Positions 33,880 through 42,779 of a DNA stretch of 64,000 bases are shown one piece after another. Every line of letters starts with the position of its first letter. Position 1 is the first letter of the stretch. This DNA is from CAWGLW01 sp963823525 (GTDB lineage: Bacteria > Pseudomonadota > Gammaproteobacteria > Steroidobacterales > Steroidobacteraceae). Both the position numbers and the translations under genes were made by a program. The notes under the pieces were generated by a model that was given only the letters and a program-made list of their open reading frames with translations, ran no database searches and had not been told where the DNA came from. The stretch is from NCBI GenBank assembly GCA_963823525.1, contig CAWGLW010000005.1:62001-126000 (forward strand), read 5' to 3'.

Positions 33880-34152
33880 GTGAACAAAAATGAGTTAATC
33901 GAAGCCGTGAGTGAACGCACCGGGCTCGCCAAGTCAGACGCCGCCAGGGCGCTCGAAGCCGTGCTCGGCACAATCGCCGACACCCTGCAGAAAGGGGATG
34001 TCGTTAACCTGCCCGGGTTTGGCAGTTTTGTCGTTCGTGAGCGTGCAGAGCGTTCGGGGCGCAATCCGCGGTCCGGCGAGCCGATTACGATCCCGGCCAG
34101 CCGTGCCCCGGCCTTCAAAGCTGGCAAGGCTCTGAAGGATGCCGTAAACTAG
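33880..34152 (+). CDS. hupB: DNA-binding protein HU-beta
   Basis: A 90-residue nucleoid-associated protein that binds and bends DNA as a dimer. The body GDVVNLPGFGSFVVRERAERSGRNPRSG contains the family signature and the beta-arm, and it ends PAFKAGKALKDAVN. The start is GTG at 33880 with AGGAG 5 bases ahead, giving VNKNELIEAVSERTGL; a longer frame upstream only overlaps lon. Confidence 0.97.
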   Translation: MNKNELIEAVSERTGLAKSDAARALEAVLGTIADTLQKGDVVNLPGFGSFVVRERAERSGRNPRSGEPITIPASRAPAFKAGKALKDAVN

Positions 34153-34172
34153 CGCGCCTCCCAGGAGGCGCG
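34153..34172 (+). terminator. Hairpin after hupB (possible terminator)
   Basis: An 8-bp GC-rich stem, CGCGCCTC and GAGGCGCG, with a CCAG loop directly follows the hupB stop and touches the first base of tRNA-Val. It has no T-run, so it could be a weak terminator or a processing structure rather than a full intrinsic terminator. Confidence 0.4.
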
Positions 34173-34247
34173 GGTGCTTAGCTCAGCTGGGAGAGCGTCG
34201 CCTTTACACGGCGAAGGTCGGGGGTTCGATCCCCTCAGCACCCACCA
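34172..34247 (+). tRNA. tRNA-Val (anticodon TAC)
   Basis: A complete cloverleaf with encoded CCA. Acceptor arms GGGTGCT and AGCACCC, anticodon loop TTTACAC with anticodon TAC, T-arm GGTTCGATCCC. It sits between hupB and tRNA-Asp. Confidence 0.97.
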
Positions 34248-34255
34248 GAATACGC

Positions 34256-34332
34256 GGAGTGGTAGTTCAGCTGGTTAGAATACCGGCCTGTCACGCCGGG
34301 GGTCGCGGGTTCGAGTCCCGTCCACTCCGCCA
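34256..34332 (+). tRNA. tRNA-Asp (anticodon GTC)
   Basis: A complete cloverleaf with encoded CCA. Acceptor arms GGAGTGG and CCACTCC, anticodon loop CTGTCAC with anticodon GTC, T-arm GGTTCGAGTCC. It lies 8 bases after tRNA-Val, so the two are probably one transcript, ended by the terminator just downstream. Confidence 0.97.
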
Positions 34333-34348
34333 ATACTGGAACGATGAA

Positions 34349-34370
34349 GGCCCGCTCGCGCGGGCTTTTT
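34349..34370 (+). terminator. Intrinsic terminator after tRNA-Asp
   Basis: A GCCCGC-TCGC-GCGGGC hairpin followed by TTTTT is a textbook Rho-independent terminator, placed 17 bases after the tRNA-Asp CCA and before ppiD. Confidence 0.85.
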
Positions 34371-34426
34371 CGTAAGCGGGAATGAAGAACTGGACCGACG
34401 ACGTACACGAGATGGTTGCCTAACTC

Positions 34427-36304
34427 ATGCTTCAAAAAATTCGCGACAACATTACCGGCTGGTTTGCCAGCTTGTTTCTGGCCGTGATCGCCATCGTATT
34501 CGTGTTCTGGGGAATACAGTTCGAGTCCGCCCCGGAGACGTACGCGGCGAAGGTTAACGGTGAGGCTGTCCCGCTGCAGGCGGTGCGCGACGCATGGCAG
34601 AGCCGTCGGGCCGAATTGATGCAGCAGACGCGTGACGAGTTACCTGCGGAGACCGTGGCCAGCGAGCAGCAGGAGATCATGTCCGACTTTATTCGTCGGG
34701 AACTTTTAATTCAGAGAACAGAGGAACTCGGCTACCGGGTCAGCGACGGGGAACTCGCTGAAATGCTGAACGGGATTCCCGCCCTGCAGGTGGACGGGCG
34801 CTTCTCTCGTGACCGCTATGCGGCGCTGCTTAGGCAGCAGGGTCGCACGGAGGCTCAGTTTGAGGATCAGTTCCGACGCGACCTCGAAGCCACGCAATTG
34901 CGCAACGGCATCGCTATGTCATCCTTTGCGACGCCCAGTGAGCTGCAGCGCCGGGCGCGTATTGGAGGGGAACAGCGTGACCTCGACTACATCACGTGGT
35001 CGGTCGATGGATTCATGGACAAGGTTTCCGTCAAACCTGAGGACGCGGCGAACTACTACGATGAACACAAAGACGAGTTTGTCTCGGCCGAGGCGGTCAC
35101 GCTCAAGTACGTGCTTCTGAAACTGTCGGACATTGAGGCGGAAGTCGAAGTCAGCGAAGAGGCCCTGCACGAGTTTTACGACGAAGTGGCCGCTGCACGT
35201 TTCCTTGCCCCGGAACGTCGTCGGGCGAGCCACATTCTTATTGAATCGGGCGAGGATGATTCGGCGGCTCGTGAACGAGCCGAAGCGCTACTCAAGAGGG
35301 CCCAGGCCGGCGAGGATTTCTCAAAGCTCGCCCGAGAAAACACGGAGGACCCGGGCTCGAAGGAGCAGGGCGGGGACCTCGGCTGGGCGACCCGTGAGAG
35401 TTTTGTTCCGCAGTTTTCCGAGGCACTGTTCGGGATGACCGCAGCGGGTGAGATCGTCGGGCCTGTCAAGACACCGTTCGGCTATCACGTGATTCGACTC
35501 GATGGAATCGAGGTTTCGCGACAGCGGACCTTCGATGAAGTGCGCGCAGAACTCGAGGCCGAGTACCGTACAGAAAAGGCGCAATCGATTTTCTACGATC
35601 GGCGCGAGCGACTCGCCGACGAAGCGTTTTCGGCACTCAATGAGCTTGACAGTGTCGCAGCGAATCTCGGCATGACCTTGCAGACCGTCGAGGAGTTCAC
35701 CCGTGAAGGCGGCGGCCTGTTTGGAAACGATCGAAAGGTCATCGATGCGGCCTTCAGCGGCGCGGTGCTGGACGAGGGGCAGAACAGTCCGGCAATCGGT
35801 CTCGGCGATGATCAGGTCGTTGTGCTGCGTGTTTCCGACCACCGTCCGCCGGCCCAGGAGAGCTTCGAAGCCGTCAAGGCAGATGTGGAGGACCTGTTGC
35901 GCCGAAAAGCCGCCGCCGAAGCGGCGAGGACTGCAGCTGTCGCTGCGCTCGCCAGGCTGGAAGCCGGCGAGGATCTGGCAGCCGTAGCCAAGCCGCTGGG
36001 ACTGGAGACAGCGGGCAAGATGACGGTCGGTCGCTACAGCGATACGGTACCCCCGGCACTGTTGGCAGCGGTCTTCGCGACGGTAGCGGACGCTCCCGGG
36101 AAGGGCCTGGCGACGCTTGCGAACGGCGATGTGGCCCTGTTTGTCGTCGATAACATTCGTGCGGGCAGCCTGCCGTCCGCGGCAGAGATGCCGATGGTTG
36201 CCCAGCAGGTGGCCGGTATGACTGCGCTCGCTGAGTTTGGCGCCTATGCGCGCGAACTGGAAAGCAACGCCGAGGTGACGTTAAACAAGAGCGTGTTTGA
36301 ATAG
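34427..36304 (+). CDS. ppiD: Periplasmic folding chaperone PpiD (SurA-N and parvulin domains)
   Basis: A 625-residue inner-membrane-anchored periplasmic chaperone. A single membrane anchor lies at residues 12-34 (GWFASLFLAVIAIVFVFWGI), followed by a SurA_N-like helical domain and a parvulin domain at about 265-365 (RRASHILIESGED, EDPGSKEQGGDLGWA, GPVKTPFGYHVIRLDGI). It aids outer-membrane and exported proteins near the Sec translocon. It follows the tRNA terminator and is convergent with fabI, a conserved neighbour. Confidence 0.95.
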   Translation: MLQKIRDNITGWFASLFLAVIAIVFVFWGIQFESAPETYAAKVNGEAVPLQAVRDAWQSRRAELMQQTRDELPAETVASEQQEIMSDFIRRELLIQRTEELGYRVSDGELAEMLNGIPALQVDGRFSRDRYAALLRQQGRTEAQFEDQFRRDLEATQLRNGIAMSSFATPSELQRRARIGGEQRDLDYITWSVDGFMDKVSVKPEDAANYYDEHKDEFVSAEAVTLKYVLLKLSDIEAEVEVSEEALHEFYDEVAAARFLAPERRRASHILIESGEDDSAARERAEALLKRAQAGEDFSKLARENTEDPGSKEQGGDLGWATRESFVPQFSEALFGMTAAGEIVGPVKTPFGYHVIRLDGIEVSRQRTFDEVRAELEAEYRTEKAQSIFYDRRERLADEAFSALNELDSVAANLGMTLQTVEEFTREGGGLFGNDRKVIDAAFSGAVLDEGQNSPAIGLGDDQVVVLRVSDHRPPAQESFEAVKADVEDLLRRKAAAEAARTAAVAALARLEAGEDLAAVAKPLGLETAGKMTVGRYSDTVPPALLAAVFATVADAPGKGLATLANGDVALFVVDNIRAGSLPSAAEMPMVAQQVAGMTALAEFGAYARELESNAEVTLNKSVFE

Positions 36305-36336
36305 TTCCGCCGCCGCGGGGCGTTAAGTCACTGCGG

Positions 36337-37122
36337 CTATTCGGGGAAAGACATCGCCACGTTTCGATACCCGGCATCGACATAAATTACTTCGCCGGTG
36401 ATGCCTGCAGCGAGGTCTGAGCACAGGAAGGCGGCCGCGTTGCCAACGTCTTCCGTCGAGACGTTCTTCCGCAGCGGGGTTACCGAGGCCACGTGCGAAA
36501 GCATCTTGCGGAAACCACTGATTCCAGCTGCGGCCAGCGTCTTGATCGGCCCCGCCGATATCGCGTTGACCCGGGTTCCTTCAGGTCCAAGGTCAGCGGC
36601 CAGAAACCGTACATTGGCTTCCAGGCTGGCCTTGGCAAGCCCCATGACATTGTAGTTCGGCAATGAGCGCACGGCGCCCAGGTAGGAAAGCGTTAGAATC
36701 GCACCCTGCCTGCCATGCATCAACGGGCGGCCTGCCCTGGCAAGCGCAGCGAGGCTGTAGCTCGAGATGTCATGTGCGATCTGGAAGCCCTCGCGGGTCA
36801 CGCTGTCGATGTAACGTCCCGCGAGTTGCTCTCGCGGTGCGAAGCCGACGGAATGCACGATGATATCGAGTGAGTCCCAGGCCTCACCGACGCGACTGAA
36901 GGCGTTGTCAATCTCGACGTCACTTGCCACGTCCATTGGCATCGTCAATTCACTGCCGATTGCTGAGGCCATGTCGACGACACGATCCTTGAGCCGGTCG
37001 TTCTGATAGCTGAAGGCAAGCTCAGCCCCTTCGCGGCGCATTGCCAGCGCGATGCCATGCGCGATCGAGCGCTCCGATGCCAGTCCAACGATCAGTGCCC
37101 GTTTACCTGAGAGAAATCCCAT
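36337..37122 (-). CDS. fabI: Enoyl-[acyl-carrier-protein] reductase FabI
   Basis: An NADH-dependent short-chain reductase of 261 residues that completes each fatty-acid elongation cycle. The cofactor motif is GKRALIVGLASERSIAHGIA; the catalytic Tyr and Lys are in YNVMGLAKASLEANVRFLA (Y-x6-K spacing), and SYLGAVRSLPNY is typical. The ATG at 37122 (MGFLSGK) matches the family start; the frame runs 29 codons further into the mltD end. It is 4 bases after mltD, so probably co-transcribed with it. Confidence 0.96.
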   Translation of the reverse strand: MGFLSGKRALIVGLASERSIAHGIALAMRREGAELAFSYQNDRLKDRVVDMASAIGSELTMPMDVASDVEIDNAFSRVGEAWDSLDIIVHSVGFAPREQLAGRYIDSVTREGFQIAHDISSYSLAALARAGRPLMHGRQGAILTLSYLGAVRSLPNYNVMGLAKASLEANVRFLAADLGPEGTRVNAISAGPIKTLAAAGISGFRKMLSHVASVTPLRKNVSTEDVGNAAAFLCSDLAAGITGEVIYVDAGYRNVAMSFPE

Positions 37123-37126
37123 CCTG

Positions 37127-38749
37127 TCATCCCCCGCTGGCGTTGCCCGAGCCGACGTAAAGAACCAGGCGTTGCCCGGCACGCAGCGAGTTCGAGCGAC
37201 GAATATCATTCCAGGTCATCAATTGGCGCACCGAGACGTCGAACTTCCGGGCGATTTCCGAAAGCGTGTCGCCGCGACGAACCTTATAGGTGACACGCTG
37301 GGCTGCCATGCTGGCGCTGCCGCCGGATGCCCCGCCCGGTATCCTGAGCGGCGTGCCGACTTTGAGCGTGCTGCTGGCATTGACGCCGTTGGCGCTGGCC
37401 AGCTGCGGTACGGTGACCCCGTAGCGTCGTGCCACGCCCCACAGGGTATCGCCGGCCTTGACCTTGTGCACGGTCGGTGTGTTGCTCGACTTCGTGCGGG
37501 CTGGCGCTGGTTGTTGCCCCGGCAATTGCGAGGAAATATCCGGGCGGGCCGGCGCTGCGGCCGCCAGCCCCGGGATGACGAGCTTGTCTCCGGGATGGAT
37601 GACGGTCGTACCGAGCTGATTCGCATCACGGAGCGTGGCGACTGAAACGCCGTAGCGGCGCGCGATCACGCTGAGGGACTCGCCCCGCCGGACACGATGA
37701 CCCACGAGGACTTCGGTCTGTACGGCCGTGCCCACCGCCGGTCCCGCCCCGCTGGCCATGGCCTGGCGGAATACTTCAGCATTATCGATGGGCAGCAGCA
37801 GCCGGTGCGGGCCATTCGGCGGCGTGGTCATCCGATTGAATGCCGGGTTCAACGCAAAAAGGTCGTCGTTGCTGATACCGGCAAGTCGGGCGGCGTCACC
37901 GAGATCGACCTGGCGGTCAGGATCGACGATGTCAAAGTAAGGCTGGTTGGGAATGGCCGAGAACTGCAGACCGTAGGCCTTCGGATTGGCCACGATGCGG
38001 CTGATGGCGAGCAGCTTGGGTACATAGTTGCGCGTCTCGGCGCGCAGCTTCAGGCTGAAGAAATCCGTCGGACGGCCCTTTGCCGCGTTCGCGCGCACGG
38101 CCTTTCGGATCGTACCTTCACCGCCGTTGTACGCGGCGATGGCGAGGAACCAGTCGCCCTCGAAATAACGATGCAGGTACTGCAGGTAGTCCAGCGCAGC
38201 GATGGTCGACTTGATCACGTCGCGTCTTTCGTCAATCCACCAGTTCTGTTCCAGTCCGAAATGCTTGCCCGTGCTCGGAATGAACTGCCAGAGGCCGGCG
38301 GCACGGCTGCGCGAGTAGGCAACGGGGTTGAACGCACTCTCCACAACCGGCAACAGGGCCAGTTCCATCGGCATGCCTCGCCGTTCGATTTCCCCGACGA
38401 TGTAGTAGAGATAACGCGTACCACGCCGAAACGTCCGGTCGAGGTAATCCGGGCTCGATTGATAGGCCTCAATCTCGCGATCCACGGCCCGATTGCTCGC
38501 GCCAGGCAACGCGTAGCCGGCCCGGATCCGATTGAGCAGGTCCGCCTGCAGGGGCAACCGGTCATCGGGTTCAGGATCACGGATCTGGTCCTGCCAGCGT
38601 GGATTGATCTTCAGCTCGGTGGCGGACGGCGGGTATTGCGGCGAGGGCGGCAGGCTTGAATACTCGCCTTCCGTCGGGGTGCTGCTGCAGCCGGTGACCA
38701 GAAGCCCGGCAAGTGCTACGAGCGCCAGCCCGGTGAGTTGATTTCTCAT
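37127..38749 (-). CDS. mltD: Membrane-bound lytic murein transglycosylase D
   Basis: A lipoprotein of 540 residues that cleaves peptidoglycan to 1,6-anhydro-muropeptides. The lipobox is LLVTGCSS with the lipidated cysteine at about residue 21. The SLT catalytic domain shows the glutamate in LLPVVESAFNPVAYSRSRAAGLWQF-type sequence and AAYNGGEGTI. Three LysM repeats follow, at about 350-395, 423-467 and 485-530 (VRRGESLSVIARRYGVS, VKAGDTLWGVARRYGVT, VRRGDTLSEIARKFDVS). It is one base after gloB and precedes fabI. Confidence 0.96.
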   Translation of the reverse strand: MRNQLTGLALVALAGLLVTGCSSTPTEGEYSSLPPSPQYPPSATELKINPRWQDQIRDPEPDDRLPLQADLLNRIRAGYALPGASNRAVDREIEAYQSSPDYLDRTFRRGTRYLYYIVGEIERRGMPMELALLPVVESAFNPVAYSRSRAAGLWQFIPSTGKHFGLEQNWWIDERRDVIKSTIAALDYLQYLHRYFEGDWFLAIAAYNGGEGTIRKAVRANAAKGRPTDFFSLKLRAETRNYVPKLLAISRIVANPKAYGLQFSAIPNQPYFDIVDPDRQVDLGDAARLAGISNDDLFALNPAFNRMTTPPNGPHRLLLPIDNAEVFRQAMASGAGPAVGTAVQTEVLVGHRVRRGESLSVIARRYGVSVATLRDANQLGTTVIHPGDKLVIPGLAAAAPARPDISSQLPGQQPAPARTKSSNTPTVHKVKAGDTLWGVARRYGVTVPQLASANGVNASSTLKVGTPLRIPGGASGGSASMAAQRVTYKVRRGDTLSEIARKFDVSVRQLMTWNDIRRSNSLRAGQRLVLYVGSGNASGG

Positions 38750-38750
38750 C

Positions 38751-39527
38751 TCAGTTAAACCCGTCTTTCCAGGACCGGATCGCCGCGAAAACGTCTTCGG
38801 GGGCAGGCAGGGCCCGGCCCGCGTGGGCTTCCGCAGCGGTACGGACCGAAGGTACCCGGCAGCGAAGAAACGGGTTGATTTTCTTTTCGCAGCCGATCTG
38901 GGAGGGCAGTGTCACCGCATCCCGCGCCCGTATACCGCGAACTTCATCCAGGCGCGCCCTGATGTCGTCATTTTCCGGCTCCACCACAGCGGCGAACCGG
39001 AGGTTGGTGAGTGTGTATTCATGCGCACAGTAGACCAGCGTGTCGTCCGGCAGCGACCCGAGACGCTCCAGCGAATCCAGCATTTGCTCCGGCCGGCCCT
39101 CGAACAGCCGACCGCAGCCCGCGCTGAACAGCGTGTCGCCGCAAAACAGCGCGCCGTGCCCCGCGTATGCGATGTGTCCGAGCGTGTGTCCAGGGACACC
39201 GATGACCCGGAATTCAAGGTCAAGATGCGCGAACTTGACGGTATCACCCTCATCAACAGCCTCGACAGGGCACGGCATACGCTCCCTCGCCGGTCCCAGC
39301 ACTCGGGCCTCGTAGCGCTCTGCGAGCTCGCGCGCCCCACCCGTATGGTCCGGGTGATGGTGGGTAATGAGGATCGCCCGCAGCTCAAGCCCGCGCCTGT
39401 CCAGCTCGGCTGTGACCGGCGCTGCATCGCCGGGGTCGACCACTACGGCGCCGACCGCATCGCCCGGCGAGCGTATCAGCCAGATGTAGTTATCTGAAAA
39501 TGCCCTCACGGGGCTGACACCGAGCAT
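38751..39527 (-). CDS. gloB: Hydroxyacylglutathione hydrolase (glyoxalase II)
   Basis: A metallo-beta-lactamase-fold hydrolase of 258 residues that splits S-lactoylglutathione in methylglyoxal detoxification. The two-metal motif is THHHPDHTGG, followed by GHTLGHIAY, FCGDTLFSAGCGRLFEG and the glutathione-binding CAHEYTLTNLRFA. It heads the minus-strand run gloB-mltD-fabI and is divergent from the methyltransferase gene. Confidence 0.96.
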   Translation of the reverse strand: MLGVSPVRAFSDNYIWLIRSPGDAVGAVVVDPGDAAPVTAELDRRGLELRAILITHHHPDHTGGARELAERYEARVLGPARERMPCPVEAVDEGDTVKFAHLDLEFRVIGVPGHTLGHIAYAGHGALFCGDTLFSAGCGRLFEGRPEQMLDSLERLGSLPDDTLVYCAHEYTLTNLRFAAVVEPENDDIRARLDEVRGIRARDAVTLPSQIGCEKKINPFLRCRVPSVRTAAEAHAGRALPAPEDVFAAIRSWKDGFN

Positions 39528-39652
39528 GTCGGATTCCTGACGGGGCTCACGATTCGGCCGCGGGTATTACAACGGTTCGATGGGGAAATATCCAGAATAT
39601 GTCGCACGTTTTTCGACCGAATCGACACAGCTTGCCGCTATGCTTGCGGTTC

Positions 39653-40378
39653 ATGCCGAACTCCGACCACATAACCCGCTGGCTTGCGACCCCGCTTGGC
39701 ATGAACGTGCTTGGCCTCGAGCGCGAGGTGCTGGCCGATGCCTTATCCGACGTGGTCGGGTTCGAGCTCCTGCAGGTCGGTTCCTGGGGCAGCGCAAGTG
39801 AGCTCTGCCGGTCTGCCCGGACCCAGCACCGGCGCTGGATCGCGCCCGATGCCACCGGGGATGACGCGATTCGCGCCGACTATCATGCGCTGCCGGTGGC
39901 AAGCGCTTCCGTTGAGGCGGTTTTTCTCCCGCATACTCTCGAGTACGCGGCCCACCCTCACCTCGTGCTGCGTGAAGTCGAAAGAATCCTGGTCGGTGAG
40001 GGCATCGTCACAATCTGCGGGTTCAATCTAATTGGCCCCTGGGGAGGGCGTCACCTGCTGGCACGAAGAAAGTTTCCGCCCTGCGCGATGCGCCTGCTCA
40101 GCGAGGGTCGACTGCGCGACTGGCTTAGGTTGCTCGGCCTGGAGGTCGTCAATGCGCAGCGCTACCTGTTCACGCCGCCCTGGCCGCGCCGCCTGCCGGG
40201 CTCAGGTGGCCGATGGTTTGAGTCCACTGGCCCGCACCTGGTGCCGCCGCTGGCCGGGGCGTACCTCGTGCAGGCACGCAAGCGGGTTCACGTTCTCACG
40301 CCTCTGCGTCCGGCCTGGCAGACGCCGCGCGCGGTGGTTGGGGGTATCGCTGAACCGACCTCGAGAAATGTAACGTGA
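39653..40378 (+). CDS. SAM-dependent methyltransferase (gloB-rnhA neighbour)
   Basis: A class I methyltransferase-like protein of 241 residues with unknown substrate. The motif I region reads FELLQVGSWGSA and the following LPVASASVEAVFLPHTLEYAAHPHLVLRE-type segment matches the Methyltransf_11 pattern. Orthologues occupy the same position between gloB and rnhA in Pseudomonas. The ATG at 39653 is preferred over an upstream ATG at 39599. It overlaps rnhA by 4 bases. Confidence 0.82.
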   Translation: MPNSDHITRWLATPLGMNVLGLEREVLADALSDVVGFELLQVGSWGSASELCRSARTQHRRWIAPDATGDDAIRADYHALPVASASVEAVFLPHTLEYAAHPHLVLREVERILVGEGIVTICGFNLIGPWGGRHLLARRKFPPCAMRLLSEGRLRDWLRLLGLEVVNAQRYLFTPPWPRRLPGSGGRWFESTGPHLVPPLAGAYLVQARKRVHVLTPLRPAWQTPRAVVGGIAEPTSRNVT

Positions 40379-40812
40379 AGGAAGTCGAGATTTACACCGA
40401 TGGCGCGTGCCGGGGGAATCCGGGGCCGGGAGGGTGGGGCGCATTGCTTCTCTCCGGTGTACATCGCAAAGAGTTGTGGGGCGGAGAAGCCCATACGACG
40501 AATAACCGCATGGAACTCATCGCGGCGATCGAGGCGCTGGCAGCTCTTCGCAGGGCCTGCCGGGTGCAGCTCTACACCGACTCCCAGTACGTGCGCAATG
40601 GAATTACCGAGTGGCTGCCCGGATGGAAGGCCCGGGGCTGGAAAACCGCCGCCCGCAAGCCGGTAAAAAACGCGGATCTCTGGGTCAGGCTGGAGGAGGA
40701 GATGCAGCGGCACGAGGTTCAGTGGCACTGGGTACGGGGCCATGCCGGGCATGCGGGGAACGAGCAGGCCGACGCGCTGGCCAATCGCGGCATAGACGAA
40801 CTGACGCGCTGA
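40375..40812 (+). CDS. rnhA: Ribonuclease HI
   Basis: It degrades the RNA strand of RNA-DNA hybrids. At 145 residues it is a normal RNase HI. The catalytic acidic residues fit IYTDGACRGNPGPGGWG, NNRMELIAAIEAL, LYTDSQYV and NEQADALAN. The GTG start overlaps the methyltransferase stop (GTGA). In relatives dnaQ is next; here an aminotransferase gene intervenes. Confidence 0.97.
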   Translation: MKEVEIYTDGACRGNPGPGGWGALLLSGVHRKELWGGEAHTTNNRMELIAAIEALAALRRACRVQLYTDSQYVRNGITEWLPGWKARGWKTAARKPVKNADLWVRLEEEMQRHEVQWHWVRGHAGHAGNEQADALANRGIDELTR

Positions 40813-40939
40813 GGCACATGGTCGGGTGCGCGTTCGCCTGGCCGCGCCCGGGTAAGGGCGAATCTGCAGGTGTCTACCCCATGCAAGTCAATCGCTTACA
40901 CTACGGGGCCATACAGGTCTCGAGAGGCGCGGTGGCGGC

Positions 40940-42055
40940 ATGAATTTCATAGACCTCAAGTCCCAGTACGCACGAATCAAGTCATCGGTTGATTCGCGGA
41001 TCGCGAGTGTGCTCGAGCACGGCCAGTACATCATGGGTCCCGAGGTGCGTGAACTCGAAGCGTCACTGGCGCAGTTCGTCGGCACCGGGCACTGCGTCGC
41101 GGTTGCGAGCGGAACAGACGCGTTGCAGATCGCGCTGATGGCGCTGGATATCGGCCCCGGCGACGAGGTCATTACGGTCCCCTTTACCTTCTTCGCAACG
41201 GCCGAGGTGATCGGTCTGACCGGCGCGACACCGGTTTTCGTGGATATCGACCCACGCACCTACAACATGGACCCAGGCCGGCTGGAACGAGCGGTCACGC
41301 CGAGAAGCCGGGCGATCATGCCGGTCTCCCTGTACGGCCAATGCGCCGACCTCGATGCGATCAACGCGATTGCGGCGCGCCATGAGCTGCCGGTCATCGA
41401 GGATGCGGCTCAGAGCTTCGGTGCAACCTACAAGGGTCGGCGCTCGGGCGGCCTGACGACGATCGGGGCGACCTCGTTTTTCCCTTCGAAACCTCTCGGC
41501 TGCTACGGTGACGGCGGCGCGCTGTTTACAGATGACGAGGGCCTTGCGCAGCTGGCGAGGGAGATCAGGGTGCACGGCCAGGACCGGCGCTACCATCATC
41601 CACGTCTCGGACTCACCAGTCGGCTGGATTCGATACAGGCGGCCGTGCTGCTTGCCAAGCTCGAGGTTTTCGAAGACGAGGTCAGGGCCCGCACAGAGAT
41701 TGGTGCACGATACAGCCGGATGATTGATGCGGCGTTCGCGGATACGGGCATCGCTGTCAGGAGCCCGAAGCTGGAGGACTTCAATACCAGTGTCTATGCA
41801 CAGTACACGATCGAGGTGGAGGACCGCGAGGGTGTCGAGTCGCGCCTGAAGTCGCTCGGCGTGCCAACGGCAGTGCACTACCCGGTGACGATGCATCGTC
41901 AGCCGGCTTTCGCGAAACTCGGGCTCGCCGAGGGCAGCTTCCCTGTGGCCGAGGCGGCGGCCCGCCGCGTGATCAGCCTGCCGATGCATCCGTACCTCAG
42001 CGAAGACCAGCAGAGGACTGTTGTCGATGCGCTTCGCAAGGCTGTAGTCGCCTGA
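40940..42055 (+). CDS. wbpE: WbpE-type nucleotide-sugar aminotransferase
   Basis: A PLP-dependent DegT/DnrJ/EryC1/StrS aminotransferase of 371 residues, very like P. aeruginosa WbpE, which aminates UDP-2-acetamido-3-oxo-glucuronate at C3. Shared features are LKSQYARIK, VASGTDALQIALMAL, PVSLYGQCADLDAINAIA, the PLP lysine K184 in FFPSKPLGCYGDGGAL and VHGQDRRYHHPRLG. It begins about 128 bases after rnhA and ends one base before dnaQ, so it sits inside a housekeeping pair, about 6 kb from its presumed pathway partners (the WbpB and WbpD homologues). Confidence 0.87.
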   Translation: MNFIDLKSQYARIKSSVDSRIASVLEHGQYIMGPEVRELEASLAQFVGTGHCVAVASGTDALQIALMALDIGPGDEVITVPFTFFATAEVIGLTGATPVFVDIDPRTYNMDPGRLERAVTPRSRAIMPVSLYGQCADLDAINAIAARHELPVIEDAAQSFGATYKGRRSGGLTTIGATSFFPSKPLGCYGDGGALFTDDEGLAQLAREIRVHGQDRRYHHPRLGLTSRLDSIQAAVLLAKLEVFEDEVRARTEIGARYSRMIDAAFADTGIAVRSPKLEDFNTSVYAQYTIEVEDREGVESRLKSLGVPTAVHYPVTMHRQPAFAKLGLAEGSFPVAEAAARRVISLPMHPYLSEDQQRTVVDALRKAVVA

Positions 42056-42056
42056 C

Positions 42057-42779
42057 ATGCGCCAGGTTGTGCTTGATACGGAAACGACGGGGCTCGAGCC
42101 GGAGCTCGGTCACCGGGTGATCGAAATCGGGTGTATCGAAGTCATCGGGCGCCGTCCCACGGCCCGCCAGTTCCATCGATACCTCTGCCCGGACCGCGAG
42201 ATCGACCCTGGCGCGCTGCAGGTGCACGGTATCACCGCAGAATTCCTGAGAAATCAACCGCGATTTGCCGACATCGCTGACGAACTAATGGAATTTGTCG
42301 GCGGTGCTGAACTGATCATTCACAATGCACCCTTCGATGTCGCGTTCCTCGACGCGGAGCTCGGCCGCCTGCCCGGAGTCACTCGCCGCGTGGCGGACCT
42401 TTGCCAGGTGCTCGACACGCTGCCGCTGGCGAGGAAGCGGCACCCGGGGCAGCGCAACAGCCTCGACGCCCTGTGCAAACGGTACTCGGTCGACAATTCC
42501 CAACGCGACCTGCATGGCGCATTGCTGGACGCAAGGCTGCTGCTCGAGGTCTATCTGGCAATGACAGGCGGGCAGGGCGCGCTGACGCTCGATAAGCCCA
42601 CGCAGGACGCATCATCGCCGGGGTCCGGGGCACGCGCGGCGCGGCAGAGGCCCAGCGGCCGTCTGATCGTGCGTTGCGCCGATGCGAGCGAACTTCAAGC
42701 CCATGAAAAAATGCTCGAGGTGCTGGACCACGCCAGCGGTGGAAAGACCTCATGGCGCACGAGCGGACAGGTGTCGTGA
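42057..42779 (+). CDS. dnaQ: DNA polymerase III epsilon subunit
   Basis: The proofreading 3'-5' exonuclease, 240 residues, bound to the alpha subunit. The DEDD-type exonuclease motifs are Exo I LDTETTGLEPELGHRVIEIG, Exo II HNAPFDVAFLDAEL and Exo III with the catalytic His and Asp in LHGALLDARLLLEVYL. A less conserved C-terminal tail would contact the polymerase. It starts one base after wbpE and overlaps nhaB by GTGA. Confidence 0.95.
   Translation: MRQVVLDTETTGLEPELGHRVIEIGCIEVIGRRPTARQFHRYLCPDREIDPGALQVHGITAEFLRNQPRFADIADELMEFVGGAELIIHNAPFDVAFLDAELGRLPGVTRRVADLCQVLDTLPLARKRHPGQRNSLDALCKRYSVDNSQRDLHGALLDARLLLEVYLAMTGGQGALTLDKPTQDASSPGSGARAARQRPSGRLIVRCADASELQAHEKMLEVLDHASGGKTSWRTSGQVS

Noticed and set aside
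37697..38659. A 320-codon plus-strand frame opposite mltD
   Set aside because: Antisense of a complete, well-supported MltD gene.
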